From an uncultured Ruminococcus sp. (lineage in GTDB: Bacteria; Bacillota; Clostridia; Oscillospirales; Acutalibacteraceae), in NCBI GenBank assembly GCA_902798365.1, contig CADBWP010000008.1, forward strand, positions 1-35,886: a stretch of DNA of 35,886 nucleotides, in the 5' to 3' direction. The notes under the pieces were generated by a model. That model had not been told where the DNA came from, made no database searches, and saw nothing but the letters and a program-made list of their open reading frames with translations. A program made the position numbers and the translations under genes. The first letter of the stretch is position 1. Every line of letters starts with the position of its first letter. This document shows, piece after piece, positions 21,684-30,474 of the stretch.

Positions 21684-21712
21684 TTGACATTTTAGTAAAA
21701 AAAACATATAAT
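21684..21712 (+). promoter_or_regulatory. Consensus sigma-A promoter of secD-secF
   Basis: TTGACA at 21684-21689 and TATAAT at 21707-21712 with a 17-base spacer, a perfect match. The leader is about 83 bases, longer than most here, and ends in GGAGG. Confidence 0.93.
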
Positions 21713-21801
21713 AACTCTGTTATGTCTGTTATTGTGCGTGCAAAGCAGTATTATTTTTTTGCGCGAAAAACGGACAATTAATAAACGGAGGTTTCAAAGG
21801 C

Positions 21802-23211
21802 ATGAAAAGAGTTCCAAAGCCTGTATTCTTCATCGTCGCTTTGCTGATACTCGCTTTTACCTTTACCGCGATTTTCGGCGTCGCCTATTACAACGGCGAT
21901 AACAAGGTCACGGTGCTCAAGGGCGTTGGCGATATCCGATGGGGAATTGACATCAGGGGCGGTGTAGAGGCAACATTTAAGCCTGCCAACGACTACGACG
22001 CAACTGACAGCGAATTGGATGCCGCAAAGGCAATTATTGAGCTGCGTATGGTATCACAGGGTATTACCGACTATGAGCTGTACGCCGACACCAACAAAGA
22101 CAGAATTATCGTACGTTTCCCGTGGAAGTCAAACGAGAAGGATTACGACGCGGTCTCCGCAATTGATGAGATCTCGTCAACCGCAAAGCTCACCTTCCGT
22201 CCGGGCAACTCCTATACAACCGCGTCCGTTGACTCGGACGGCAACCCCATCTATCTTACTCCTACGGGCGACACCGAGGAAGAGTTGATGGACGGCTCAA
22301 TGGTAGAAGACGCTGTTGCAGCGGTTCAGGAGAACAAAGACGGCTCCAGCGAGTATGTTGTAAGGCTTGAGCTTACCGACGAGGGCGCCAAGAAGTTTGA
22401 AGAGATCACCACAGAGTACAAGGGCAAGACCGTGTCCATCTGGATGGACGATCAGATGATCTCTTATCCCACCGTTAACGATGTTATCAGCGACGGCACG
22501 GCTATCATTTCGGGCAGCTTTACCGCAAAATCCGCTTCCGCTCTTGCTCAGAAGATCAAGGCAGGTGCGCTTCCCTTCCAGCTTGAAACCGTTACATACG
22601 GCAACATCAGCCCCACCCTGGGCAGCAATGCGCTTACCGCCATGGGCGTTGCGGCTGTTATTGCCTTCATCATCATCACGATCATCATGATCGTGTTCTA
22701 CCGCTTGCCCGGCTTTATCGCGGTCATTTCTCTGCTCGGTCAGATGGGACTTTCCGTTGCGGCTATTTCGGGTTACTTCACGGCTATGCCGTCCTTCACA
22801 ATGACCCTGCCCGGTATCGCAGGTCTTATCCTGTCAATCGGTATGGGCGTTGACTGTAACGTTATTACCGCCGAGCGTATCAAGGAAGAGCTTCGCGGCG
22901 GCAGAACTCTTGACGGCGCGCTTGACAAGGGTACCAAAAACTCGCTGGCTGCGATCATCGACGGTAACATGACCGTTGTTATCGTATCCATCATTCTTAT
23001 GCTGGTATTCGGTCCCTCTAACATTCTTTCCTTCATCTTCGGTGAATCCACAACAGGTATCATCTATTCGTTTGGTTATACGCTGCTCGTCGGTGTAATC
23101 TCCAACTTCATTATGGGCGTATTCTTCTCGAGAATCATGCTCAGAAGCGTTGCCGGCTTCAAGCCCCTGCGCAAAAACTGGTTATTTGGAGGTGCTAAGA
23201 ATGGCAAATAA
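21802..23211 (+). CDS. secD: Protein translocase subunit SecD
   Basis: SecD works with SecF at the SecYEG channel to pull exported proteins out using the proton or sodium gradient. The 469-residue protein has an N-terminal helix (residues about 8-30), GIDIRGGVEATF, the conserved first motif (usually D-L-x-G-G), an outer P1 domain to about residue 270, and five more helices. LPGIAGLILSIGMGVDCNVI and ITAERIKEELRGGRTLDGAL are the fourth-helix and post-helix motifs, and TLLVGVISNFIMGVFFSR is near the end. The ATG at 21802 follows ACGGAGG. The stop overlaps secF by 11 bases, so the two are coupled. Confidence 0.97.
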   Translation: MKRVPKPVFFIVALLILAFTFTAIFGVAYYNGDNKVTVLKGVGDIRWGIDIRGGVEATFKPANDYDATDSELDAAKAIIELRMVSQGITDYELYADTNKDRIIVRFPWKSNEKDYDAVSAIDEISSTAKLTFRPGNSYTTASVDSDGNPIYLTPTGDTEEELMDGSMVEDAVAAVQENKDGSSEYVVRLELTDEGAKKFEEITTEYKGKTVSIWMDDQMISYPTVNDVISDGTAIISGSFTAKSASALAQKIKAGALPFQLETVTYGNISPTLGSNALTAMGVAAVIAFIIITIIMIVFYRLPGFIAVISLLGQMGLSVAAISGYFTAMPSFTMTLPGIAGLILSIGMGVDCNVITAERIKEELRGGRTLDGALDKGTKNSLAAIIDGNMTVVIVSIILMLVFGPSNILSFIFGESTTGIIYSFGYTLLVGVISNFIMGVFFSRIMLRSVAGFKPLRKNWLFGGAKNGK

Positions 23212-24202
23212 TGTTAAGACCAAGACAGACGCCCCCATGACCGAACAGGAGATCAGCGAAAGGTTCAACGGAGGCAAGCGTGTGCTTGACTTTGTCGGCA
23301 AGAGAAAGATCTTCTTCATCATTTCGCTTTCAATCATTGTCATCGGTTTGATTTTCAACATCTTCCGCGGTACCGTTCTCGACATCCAGTTCTCGGGTGG
23401 CGCTACCGTAACCTTCAGCTACACGGGTGATGTGGATCAAAACGAGCTGCACAATTACATTCAGGAAAAGACGACCGACAGGATCACAACCTCTTTCTCG
23501 AGCGACCTTACCGGTCAGACCGGCAACAGCGTTACCGTTCAGTTCTCGGGCAACGATTCCATCGGCACCGACATTCAGTCATCGCTTGAGTCCGACTTGC
23601 AGACGCAGTATCCCGACAACGGATTCATCTGCCTTGAGGCAAGCTCGGTTGACACCTCAATGGGTACGAGCTTCCTGTTCAAGTGCCTTGTTGCGGTTGC
23701 AATCGCAAGCGTGCTCATGGTGCTTTATGTAACCATCAGATTCAAAAAGATCGGCGGTCTTTCCGCAGGTGTTATGGCTCTTGTGGCTCTCTTCCACGAT
23801 ATCGCCATGATCTACTTCCTCTATGTTATCTTCGGTTGGCCCATCGACTCCAACTTCATAGCTGTCGTGCTTATGATCTTGGGTTACTCGCTGAACGATA
23901 CCATCGTTATTTACGACCGTGTTCGTGAGCAGAGAAAGCTTATGGGCAGAAAGACCGAGATCGGTACTGTGTTCAACGTCAGCTGCAGTAAGACCATGAG
24001 AAGAACTATAATGACCTCGGTCACCACCCTTTGCGCGATCCTCACCGTTTATGTTGTTGCTTCGGTGTTCAACATCGCTTCCGTAAAGGGCTTCGCGCTT
24101 CCCATGATGATCGGCGTTATCTCCGGTTGTTATTCTTCGCTCTGCATCGCAGGTCCACTTTGGGTTATGTGGCAGAACAGAAAGGCCGCGAAAGAGGCTT
24201 AA
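23201..24202 (+). CDS. secF: Protein translocase subunit SecF
   Basis: A 333-residue partner of SecD. It has an N-terminal cytoplasmic piece, a first helix near residues 40-62 (IFFIISLSIIVIGLIFNIF), VLDIQFSGGATVTF (the SecF D-F-x-G-G-type motif), an outer domain, and five further helices. AVVLMILGYSLNDTIVIYDR and VREQRKL are the family's signature, and RRTIMTSVTTLCAIL follows. The ATG at 23201 comes from the site GGAGGTGC inside secD; a longer reading from 23150 is not supported. Probably read with secD from the promoter at 21684. Confidence 0.97.
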   Translation: MANNVKTKTDAPMTEQEISERFNGGKRVLDFVGKRKIFFIISLSIIVIGLIFNIFRGTVLDIQFSGGATVTFSYTGDVDQNELHNYIQEKTTDRITTSFSSDLTGQTGNSVTVQFSGNDSIGTDIQSSLESDLQTQYPDNGFICLEASSVDTSMGTSFLFKCLVAVAIASVLMVLYVTIRFKKIGGLSAGVMALVALFHDIAMIYFLYVIFGWPIDSNFIAVVLMILGYSLNDTIVIYDRVREQRKLMGRKTEIGTVFNVSCSKTMRRTIMTSVTTLCAILTVYVVASVFNIASVKGFALPMMIGVISGCYSSLCIAGPLWVMWQNRKAAKEA

Positions 24203-24205
24203 GCC

Positions 24206-24586
24206 TTACAAAATATTTTCAAAAAACGGGTACTCGCTTTCCTTTACGGAGGCGAGTCCTTTTTTTGCGCCCGTGCTTTCCGCAAAATACATAATCGTGC
24301 TGTGATTCTCAATATAGCTTCTCATTTTTGAAATGCTCAGTCCGATGCTGTCGGCGTAATCGTGGATTATCAGAGAATCAATTATTGCAACGCCGTTTTT
24401 CCAGTCGTCTTCAAGCTCGCGGCATTTGCGTTCTGCCGACAAAAGATTATCCTGTTGCACCAGCAAATCTATCTGCTCTATCCTTGCGGTCAGGCTGTCA
24501 GCCTTTGCGCTGATAAAGGCTGTTTCGGCTCCGGCTGCGGTAAGCGTTATCACGAGCAGCGCGGCGGCTATTACCATTCTTTTCAC
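24206..24586 (-). CDS. DUF4363-family protein
   Basis: A 126-residue protein starting at GTG 24586, one base after the stop of the DUF421 gene. It begins with a signal or anchor helix (MVIAAALLVITLTAAGA) followed by a helical soluble part with SLTARIEQIDLLVQQ, LEDDWKNGVAIIDSLIIHDYADSIG and SKMRSYIENHS. This pattern (a W-x-K-x2-W-like turn, then a DYADSI-like helix) is that of DUF4363, known mainly as the partner of DUF421 membrane proteins in Clostridia. Its function is unknown. Its last 60 bases contain the opposing secF terminator. Confidence 0.8.
   Translation of the reverse strand: MKRMVIAAALLVITLTAAGAETAFISAKADSLTARIEQIDLLVQQDNLLSAERKCRELEDDWKNGVAIIDSLIIHDYADSIGLSISKMRSYIENHSTIMYFAESTGAKKGLASVKESEYPFFENIL
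24228..24267 (+). terminator. Terminator of secD-secF, lying inside the convergent gene
   Basis: GG(T)ACTCGC and GCGAGTCC pair across a 17-base loop and are followed by seven T. On the minus strand the same stem is followed by six T, but that lies before the stop of the DUF4363 gene. Confidence 0.65.
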
Positions 24587-24587
24587 A

Positions 24588-25259
24588 TCAAACCTCTTTT
24601 TCGATTATATTATATTTGCCGTCGGCGTTCAGCGTCATAACAAAAATATCGCAGGCGCGCTTGTTCTCTTTTTTCAGTATGCTTTCCACGTCCGCCTCGG
24701 TTTTGCCGCAAAGCAGCAGAGCCTTTTTTACAAGGGAGCCGTCGCTTATCACCACCGCCTCAAGCCTGCCGCCGTCTGTTTTATCGTCCGTAGCCTGTGC
24801 GACGGACGATGTTTTTTGCGGCTTTTCAAGCACGCTCAGGGTTCCGTTGGTCTCCATTATCCCATACTGCACGTCCTCAATAGAAAAAACATCCTGTTGC
24901 CTCAGCTGGGCGCATAAATCATCAACCGTAAGCCGCAGGCGCCGCATTTCGCTCTGCATAGGCTTGCCGTTTTCAATCACAACCACGGGGCTTCCGCACA
25001 CTATCCTGCGAAACAATCCGCTTTTCATCATCAGCACGCTCGCGGTTATTTCAAGCGCTACAAGCACAGTTACGGGGATGATTCCGCTCAAAAGGGGCTG
25101 AGAGGTGTTTTGCATGGGCAGGCTTGCTATGTCCGATATTACCATGGTCACCACCAGCTCGCTGGGCTGCATATCGCTTATTTGCCGCTTGCCCATCAGC
25201 CGAATCGCTATGATAATGAATGTGTAAAGAATCAGCGTTCTTATAATTGAGATCAGCAT
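24588..25259 (-). CDS. DUF421 (YetF-like) membrane protein
   Basis: A 223-residue protein with three N-terminal helices (residues about 5-80) and a cytoplasmic domain. Typical DUF421 segments are IIAIRLMGKRQISDMQPSEL, VVTMVISDIASLPMQN, SPVVVIENGKP and LRQQDVFSIEDVQYGIMETN, which gives its cytoplasmic YetF-type domain. An insert near residues 150-170 (KPQKTSSVAQATDDK) is longer than usual. The start is the ATG at 25259, with AGGTGAT upstream; a longer reading to 25316 has no site. DUF421 proteins of the YetF and 2Duf type have been tied to spore membrane properties in Bacillus. Here it is divergent to the germination operon, with 96 bases between. Confidence 0.9.
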   Translation of the reverse strand: MLISIIRTLILYTFIIIAIRLMGKRQISDMQPSELVVTMVISDIASLPMQNTSQPLLSGIIPVTVLVALEITASVLMMKSGLFRRIVCGSPVVVIENGKPMQSEMRRLRLTVDDLCAQLRQQDVFSIEDVQYGIMETNGTLSVLEKPQKTSSVAQATDDKTDGGRLEAVVISDGSLVKKALLLCGKTEADVESILKKENKRACDIFVMTLNADGKYNIIEKEV

Positions 25260-25355
25260 GTAATCACCTGAAATTACCTTTTCCCGTATTGCACCGATTA
25301 TTCGGTATGTACGCATATTTTATTACGGCTTGATAAAAATATAATCGGTGATAAT

Positions 25356-26825
25356 ATGAATAATTCTGTACAGGAAATAAAAGACAGGTTAACTGCTGCG
25401 TTTGCCGGGTCCGCAGATCTCACAATAAGAAGCCTCACTCTCAAAAGCAGGTGCTCACTCTCGGCTGTCGTTATAACGGTCGAGGGGCTGTGCAACAAGG
25501 AGGCTCTCTCACAGTCCTTTCTCAATCCGCTTTTGGCGTATGACTTTGCGGCGATGAACGCTCAGCAGGCGTATGATACCGTAATAAGCTCCGTTCTCGC
25601 TTCGTCCGATGTAGTCGAGCTCAAGGATGAGAGGCAAATTGTTCCGTTCATAACCTCGGGCTTTGCCGTGTTTGGGGTGGATGGGGCAGACGGTCTTGTC
25701 GCGGTGGGCGTTCAGGGGTATTCGTTCCGTGGGGTAAGCGAGCCCGAAAGCGAGGTGGTTCAGCGCGGCTCGCGCGAGGGCTTTACCGAACCGCTGCGCG
25801 TCAATATGTCGATGCTAAGGCGCAGGATAAAAAATCCCGACCTCGTTTTTGAGCAGATTACCGTCGGCTCAAAGTCAAAGACCCAGCTCATGCTGTGCTA
25901 TCTTCAAAGCGCGGCGTCGATGTGTCTTTTGCAAAAGCTAAGGCAAAGGCTCGGCTCCTGTGACCTCGAGACCGTGCTCGCCTCGGGTTATCTGGCGGAG
26001 TATCTGGAGGATCCCCACACAAGCCGCCTGTTTTCGGGGGTCGGAATATCCGAACGCCCCGACACGGTCTGCGGTAAGCTTACCGAGGGCAGGATAGCCG
26101 TGCTTATTGACGGAACGCCCGCTGCGCTTATCATTCCGCACCTGTTTGTGGAGGAGTTTCAGGGGGTTGACGATTACTCTAACCGCACGTACTACGCCGC
26201 ATTTATCCGCATACTGAAATACCTTTCGTTTTTGGCAGCCGTGTTTTTGCCCGGACTATATACGGCGCTTGCGCAGTTCCGCCCCGAATACTTTCCCACC
26301 TGGATACTCACGGAAACATCCGGTTCTCTGTCAAAAACTCCGTTCCCTGTAACGATAGAGGTGCTTATGATGACCTTCGTTTATGAAATAATGAAGGAGG
26401 CAGGGCTCAGGATACCCAAATCACTCGGTCACGCGGTAAGCATTGTGGGTGCGCTTGTAATAGGAGAGAGCGCGGTAACGGCAGGTATAATCAGCTCATC
26501 CACCCTGATGGTGGTAGCCACAGCCGCAATTTGCAGTTATGTAACCTCGCCGCTTTATCCGCCGATAACCATGCTCAGATATATTTTCATAATCGCGGGC
26601 GGTGTTTGCGGTTTGTGGGGAATAGTGCTTGCCACCGCCGTTGTGCTGATAAGCATGTGCTCAAAAACCTCGCTCGGTGTGCCGTATATGTCGTCGCTGT
26701 CGCCGTTTTCCCTTAAAACCATGCGCGATGTTTTTATAAGGTCAAGCTGGAAAAAGCTGTCCCGTCACACTATAAGGGTGCAAAAATTTCCCGAAACGGA
26801 GGGAGCCTCATGCAGCAGGAAGTAA
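25356..26825 (+). CDS. gerAA: Spore germination protein, GerA family (A subunit)
   Basis: GerA-type receptors in the spore inner membrane sense nutrients and trigger germination. The 489-residue A subunit has a cytoplasmic N-terminal domain (about 1-280) and a membrane domain with at least four helices (about 280-455). Family motifs are SREGFTEPLRVNMSMLRRRI, VAVLIDGTPAALIIPHLFVE (here IAVLIDGT), FPVTIEVLMMTFVYEIMKEA with GLRIPKSLG, VIGESAVTAGIISSSTLMVV, and SPLYPPITMLRYI. These match GerAA well. The ATG at 25356 is preceded by GGTGAT. It overlaps the next gene by 16 bases. A sigma-G promoter is expected from the family but I cannot place one with confidence in the upstream 96 bases. Confidence 0.95.
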   Translation: MNNSVQEIKDRLTAAFAGSADLTIRSLTLKSRCSLSAVVITVEGLCNKEALSQSFLNPLLAYDFAAMNAQQAYDTVISSVLASSDVVELKDERQIVPFITSGFAVFGVDGADGLVAVGVQGYSFRGVSEPESEVVQRGSREGFTEPLRVNMSMLRRRIKNPDLVFEQITVGSKSKTQLMLCYLQSAASMCLLQKLRQRLGSCDLETVLASGYLAEYLEDPHTSRLFSGVGISERPDTVCGKLTEGRIAVLIDGTPAALIIPHLFVEEFQGVDDYSNRTYYAAFIRILKYLSFLAAVFLPGLYTALAQFRPEYFPTWILTETSGSLSKTPFPVTIEVLMMTFVYEIMKEAGLRIPKSLGHAVSIVGALVIGESAVTAGIISSSTLMVVATAAICSYVTSPLYPPITMLRYIFIIAGGVCGLWGIVLATAVVLISMCSKTSLGVPYMSSLSPFSLKTMRDVFIRSSWKKLSRHTIRVQKFPETEGASCSRK

Positions 26826-27874
26826 GGTTTTCGTCAAAACGGTTTTTTCTCACGCTAATGCTGTGCGCATGCTCGGTCATTCTCTTGCAAAACGGAGATG
26901 TATCGCAAAGCAGCTCATTCGCCTTCAATGTGGTATGTGTCGCGGTCGGCTTGTTTATTTGTTTTCTGATGTTTATTCCCGCGGCTGTGATTAAAAGGCG
27001 GACGGATGCCGACGTTTTTACTCTCTTACAGGGCAGGTCTGTTTCTGCTTTAAGAGCCGTAGCCGTGTTTTATGCGCTTTATTTCATTTACACCGCCGAG
27101 TTTTTTCTGTTGCCTTACACGGACATGTTTTGCAAAAAGTATTATTCCGACGCTCCGCCCTGCGTCATATCCTTTTTGGTGCTGGCAGGCTGTGTATATG
27201 CCGCATTTAAGGGCATAAACGTAATAACTCGCTTCGGGATTTTTCTTTTTGCCTTTGCAATGCTTACAAACGTGCTGATTTTCGGCGGAAGCCTGTCGTC
27301 GCTCAATCTCGCAAACAACAGCTTTTCCTTTGAGGGTGATCCTGCGGATTTTCTGAAAAACACGGCATATTTTATTACACCCGGTTTTATCGCCGTGCTC
27401 TTTGCCTGTCTGTCATCATATGTTAACGGCTTCAGGCTGCGGCAGACGGCGGTTTCACTTTTGCTTACGGGCGTAAAGTTTATTTGCATCCTGTTTTTTG
27501 TTTGCTTTGCCGTAGGAGCCTATGCCTCACGTCAGGAGTACCAGAGCTTTGTGCTGTCACGTGTGGCGCACCTCGGAAGCTTTGCAGGTATAGAGAGCTT
27601 TCTTACAGGGGTTTCAACTATGTCTGTGTTTATGATAACGTCGCTTGTTCTTTGTTGCATAGGCAAAGGCTTTGGCAAAAGCAAAAGCCTGCCGTTTATC
27701 TCATTTGCGGCGGCTGTAATATTCATCATTCACCTTGCGGCGGCGTATAATCAGTCTGTGGCGATGTTTTTCACAGCTCCTCTGCTGTTTGATTCGCTTA
27801 CCCTTGCCGCGGCGGTAATAGCGCCCGTCGGATGTTATTGGCTTATAAGGAGGTCATCGCGTGAAAAGACTTAG
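26810..27874 (+). CDS. gerAB: Spore germination protein, GerB family permease-like subunit
   Basis: A 354-residue membrane protein with about ten helices, the layout of GerAB, an amino-acid-permease-like subunit that binds the nutrient. Visible are ALRAVAVFYALYFIYTAEFF, a CVYAAFKGINVITRFGIFLF stretch, and the final helices ending in IAPVGCYWLIRRSS. The ATG at 26810 follows GGAGGG and overlaps gerAA by 16 bases. It overlaps gerAC by 14 bases. Sequence in this family diverges strongly, so the ligand cannot be predicted. Confidence 0.88.
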   Translation: MQQEVRFSSKRFFLTLMLCACSVILLQNGDVSQSSSFAFNVVCVAVGLFICFLMFIPAAVIKRRTDADVFTLLQGRSVSALRAVAVFYALYFIYTAEFFLLPYTDMFCKKYYSDAPPCVISFLVLAGCVYAAFKGINVITRFGIFLFAFAMLTNVLIFGGSLSSLNLANNSFSFEGDPADFLKNTAYFITPGFIAVLFACLSSYVNGFRLRQTAVSLLLTGVKFICILFFVCFAVGAYASRQEYQSFVLSRVAHLGSFAGIESFLTGVSTMSVFMITSLVLCCIGKGFGKSKSLPFISFAAAVIFIIHLAAAYNQSVAMFFTAPLLFDSLTLAAAVIAPVGCYWLIRRSSREKT

Positions 27875-28442
27875 CCTAACTGCGGCGCTGCTTTCGGCTG
27901 TTATGCTTTCCGGCTGCGGCAGCTCGCACAAAATAGAGACCGCCGCCGTTATTGAAAACGTAAGCGTGGATTCACGCGGCGGACAGATTTACTACACCTT
28001 TTTCCGACTGACCGGCGGCGACACTCCCGACGGCACCGAGATCCCCGCGGATTCCTTTGAGCAGGCGTGCGACCTTGCGCGCAGGGAGTATATCCCCAAC
28101 CTTTCGCTTGCAAAGCTTGAGCTGTTGATGATAAACAGGGATATTTGCGGCGAGGTGCTAAAGCGCGATATTGAATATATTTCCACTCAGTCCTCATTTT
28201 CTCCCATGGCATACTTTACCCTGTGCGACAGCCAAACGCTAAAAAGCGTGTGCGAAAACACCTCGGTACAGCAGCTTATAGAGGAGCAGCTGGCGCTTTG
28301 CAAAAGCCAAAACGCAGATGTTAATATCAGTTATCTGTCGCTTTTTAACAGCTATTCACGCGCCGACAGCGGCGATGTAACGGTGCCGTATGTAAGCTGC
28401 GACGGCGAGATTAGGATTTCAGCCATAAAAATATCCAAATAA
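27861..28442 (+). CDS. gerAC: Short GerC-family lipoprotein (N-terminal domain only)
   Basis: A 193-residue lipoprotein starting with GTG after AAGGAGG. The signal has the lipobox LSGC, so Cys18 or so would carry the lipid. The mature part has short GerAC-like segments (KIETAAVIENVSVDSRGG, ARREYIPNLSLAKLELLMIN). Typical GerAC proteins are about 370-400 residues with a second domain; here the frame ends at 28442 with no continuation in any frame before hprK, only AT-rich sequence. It may be a naturally short version or a truncated gene. Its position as the third gene in gerA-gerB-gerC order supports the identity. Confidence 0.78.
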   Translation: MKRLSLTAALLSAVMLSGCGSSHKIETAAVIENVSVDSRGGQIYYTFFRLTGGDTPDGTEIPADSFEQACDLARREYIPNLSLAKLELLMINRDICGEVLKRDIEYISTQSSFSPMAYFTLCDSQTLKSVCENTSVQQLIEEQLALCKSQNADVNISYLSLFNSYSRADSGDVTVPYVSCDGEIRISAIKISK

Positions 28443-28486
28443 ACCGTGAAAAATTTAAAAAAACGAAAAATAATTCATAAAAAGAC

Positions 28487-28515
28487 TTTATTACACCCGA
28501 TTTTTGTAGTATAAT
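28487..28515 (+). promoter_or_regulatory. Possible promoter of the hprK operon
   Basis: TATAAT at 28510-28515 is a perfect -10 box. A 17-base spacer places TTTATT as a poor -35 box. The hprK ATG follows about 50 bases later with AAGGCGG. Confidence 0.45.
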
Positions 28516-28569
28516 ATAAACTAACTATAATAACCCTTTTATACCCAAATCAACGAAGGCGGTGTAATT

Positions 28570-29535
28570 ATGTCTGAATTTTCAGTACCCCTTACGGAAA
28601 TAGTCGATCGGCTCGCGCTTGACAAGGTCTATCTTTCGGAAAATTACGAGGAAACGCGGATATCCACGGTCGAGATAAACCGTCCCGGTCTTGAGCTCAC
28701 CGGATATTTTGAGTTTTTCGACAATAAGCGTATTCAGGTTTTGGGCAATACCGAGTTTGCCTATCTGGGACGCTTCGGCTCCGAGGCGCAGCGAATGGTC
28801 ATAGACTCTATTTTCAGCTTCGGACCTCCCGCGGTCATCATCTGCCGCCAGATAGAGCCCTCCAACGTAATTCTGGAGAGCGCCAAGCTGCACAAGGTGT
28901 CTATCTTCAGCACGGATGAAAACACATCCGATCTCACCGCCCGTCTTGTACAGTTCCTAAACCGCGAGCTTGCTCCCAGAATTACGCGACACGGCGTGCT
29001 GGTAGAGGTTTACGGCGAGGGCTGCCTGCTCATAGGCGACAGCGGCGTAGGTAAAAGCGAGACCGCCATAGAGCTTATCAAGCGCGGTCACCGCCTTGTT
29101 GCGGACGACGCGGTAGAGATACTGCGAACCTCCATCAACACCCTTATGGGTCAGTCGCCGCAGAACATACGTCACTTTATCGAGCTGCGCGGCATTGGAA
29201 TAATTAACGCAAGACAGCTTTTCGGTATGGGAGCCGTAAAGACAAGCGAAAAAATAGACATGGTCGTAAATCTTGAGCTTTGGGACAACGCAAAGGTCTA
29301 TGACCGCATGGGTCTTGACAACGATTATATGGAGATTTTGGGGGTAGAGGTTCCCACAATGACCATCCCCGTAAAGCCCGGCCGAAACTTAGCCGTTATC
29401 ATAGAGGTTGCCGCAATGAACAACCGCCAGAAGAAGATGGGCTATAACGCCGCAAAGGATCTGTTAAAGAGCCTGGGCATGGATCTTGAGGCAATGCCCG
29501 AATCACCCAAGACCATTATAGACAGATGGGAATAA
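28570..29535 (+). CDS. hprK: HPr kinase/phosphorylase
   Basis: HprK phosphorylates HPr at serine 46 in response to sugar intermediates and reverses it, controlling catabolite repression in Firmicutes. The 321-residue protein has an N-terminal domain (about 1-130) and a kinase domain with Walker A GDSGVGKSETAIELIKRGH near residue 155, then LVADDAVEI, and the HprK signature ELRGIGIINARQLFG near residue 208. The C-terminal capping part has GYNAAKDLLKSLG. It begins a run of housekeeping genes, with murB 21 bases on. It is a bifunctional enzyme in the family; which activity dominates is not visible. Confidence 0.97.
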   Translation: MSEFSVPLTEIVDRLALDKVYLSENYEETRISTVEINRPGLELTGYFEFFDNKRIQVLGNTEFAYLGRFGSEAQRMVIDSIFSFGPPAVIICRQIEPSNVILESAKLHKVSIFSTDENTSDLTARLVQFLNRELAPRITRHGVLVEVYGEGCLLIGDSGVGKSETAIELIKRGHRLVADDAVEILRTSINTLMGQSPQNIRHFIELRGIGIINARQLFGMGAVKTSEKIDMVVNLELWDNAKVYDRMGLDNDYMEILGVEVPTMTIPVKPGRNLAVIIEVAAMNNRQKKMGYNAAKDLLKSLGMDLEAMPESPKTIIDRWE

Positions 29536-29556
29536 TTCAGCATTTTGAGGTAAAAC

Positions 29557-30462
29557 ATGGACAGAACAGACATTATATATAATTTAGCGGAAATACTGGG
29601 CTGTGACGCGAGAAAGTATGAGCCGCTCAGCCGTCACACCACCTTCAAAATCGGCGGTGTCGCCGATACATATGTAAAGGTGGGCTCACTCAGCAAGCTC
29701 AGCGCCATCGTCAAAGAGTGCCGCGAATCCGACATCGACTTTATGATTCTCGGAAACGGCAGCAACGTGCTTGCAAGCGACGACGGCTACCGCGGCGTTA
29801 TTATCAGACTTGACGGCGATTTCAGAAAAATAGCTCTTGTAGATGAAAATACGATTTATTGCGGCGCGGGCGCAACGCTTGCGGCGTTGTGCAAATTCGC
29901 CCTCAACTGCGGACTCTCGGGCATGGAATTTGCCTGGGGAATCCCGGGCACGGTTGGCGGAGCGGTGTTTATGAACGCAGGAGCCTACGACGGCGAAATG
30001 AAGAACGTTGTGTATAGCGTGTCGCACCTTACGGAAGACGGCGGCACCGGCAGAACGGAAAAGCAAGACCTTCGGTTCGGCTACCGCACAAGCGTATATC
30101 GCTCAAACAAGGCGATAATCACAGGTGTAACGCTAAAGCTCAAGCCCGGCAGTCAGGATGACATAAGGGCAAAGATGGATGATTTTCTCGGCAGAAGAAG
30201 CTCCAAGCAGCCGCTGGAATACCCCAGCGCGGGCAGCGTGTTCAAGCGCCCCGAGGGCGCCTATGCCGGCGCTCTCATAGAGCAATGCGGCTTAAAGGGT
30301 CACTCTCACGGCGGTGCGCAGGTGAGCGAAAAACACGCAGGCTTTATCATCAACAAGTCAAACGCCAATGCGAACGACGTAAAAAACCTTATTCGAGAGG
30401 TGCAGACCAAGGTGTTTGACGAAACCGGTTATAATCTTGAGTGTGAGCTTATTATTCTGTAA
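29557..30462 (+). CDS. murB: UDP-N-acetylmuramate dehydrogenase
   Basis: MurB reduces UDP-GlcNAc-enolpyruvate to UDP-MurNAc with NADPH and FAD, an early step of peptidoglycan synthesis. The 301-residue product shows type II features: HTTFKIGGVADTYVKV and LGNGSNVLASDDGYRGVII (FAD binding), GMEFAWGIPGTVGGAVFMNA and GAYDGEMKN, FGYRTSVYRS, YPSAGSVFKRPEGAYAGALI with the catalytic Ser, and GAQVSEKHAGFIIN. The length matches the Gram-positive form. The ATG at 29557 is preceded by TTGAGG. A 12-base gap leads to rapZ. Confidence 0.97.
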   Translation: MDRTDIIYNLAEILGCDARKYEPLSRHTTFKIGGVADTYVKVGSLSKLSAIVKECRESDIDFMILGNGSNVLASDDGYRGVIIRLDGDFRKIALVDENTIYCGAGATLAALCKFALNCGLSGMEFAWGIPGTVGGAVFMNAGAYDGEMKNVVYSVSHLTEDGGTGRTEKQDLRFGYRTSVYRSNKAIITGVTLKLKPGSQDDIRAKMDDFLGRRSSKQPLEYPSAGSVFKRPEGAYAGALIEQCGLKGHSHGGAQVSEKHAGFIINKSNANANDVKNLIREVQTKVFDETGYNLECELIIL

Positions 30463-30474
30463 TTTAGGTAAGAT

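Noticed and set aside
21487..21690. 67-codon frame on the minus strand after the aminotransferase
   Set aside because: It covers the terminator stem and AT-rich promoter flank and lacks a ribosome site.
25300..25350. Sigma-G promoter before gerAA
   Set aside because: GCATATT followed by ATATAAT is suggestive, but the spacing and -10 match are too loose to separate from AT-rich background.
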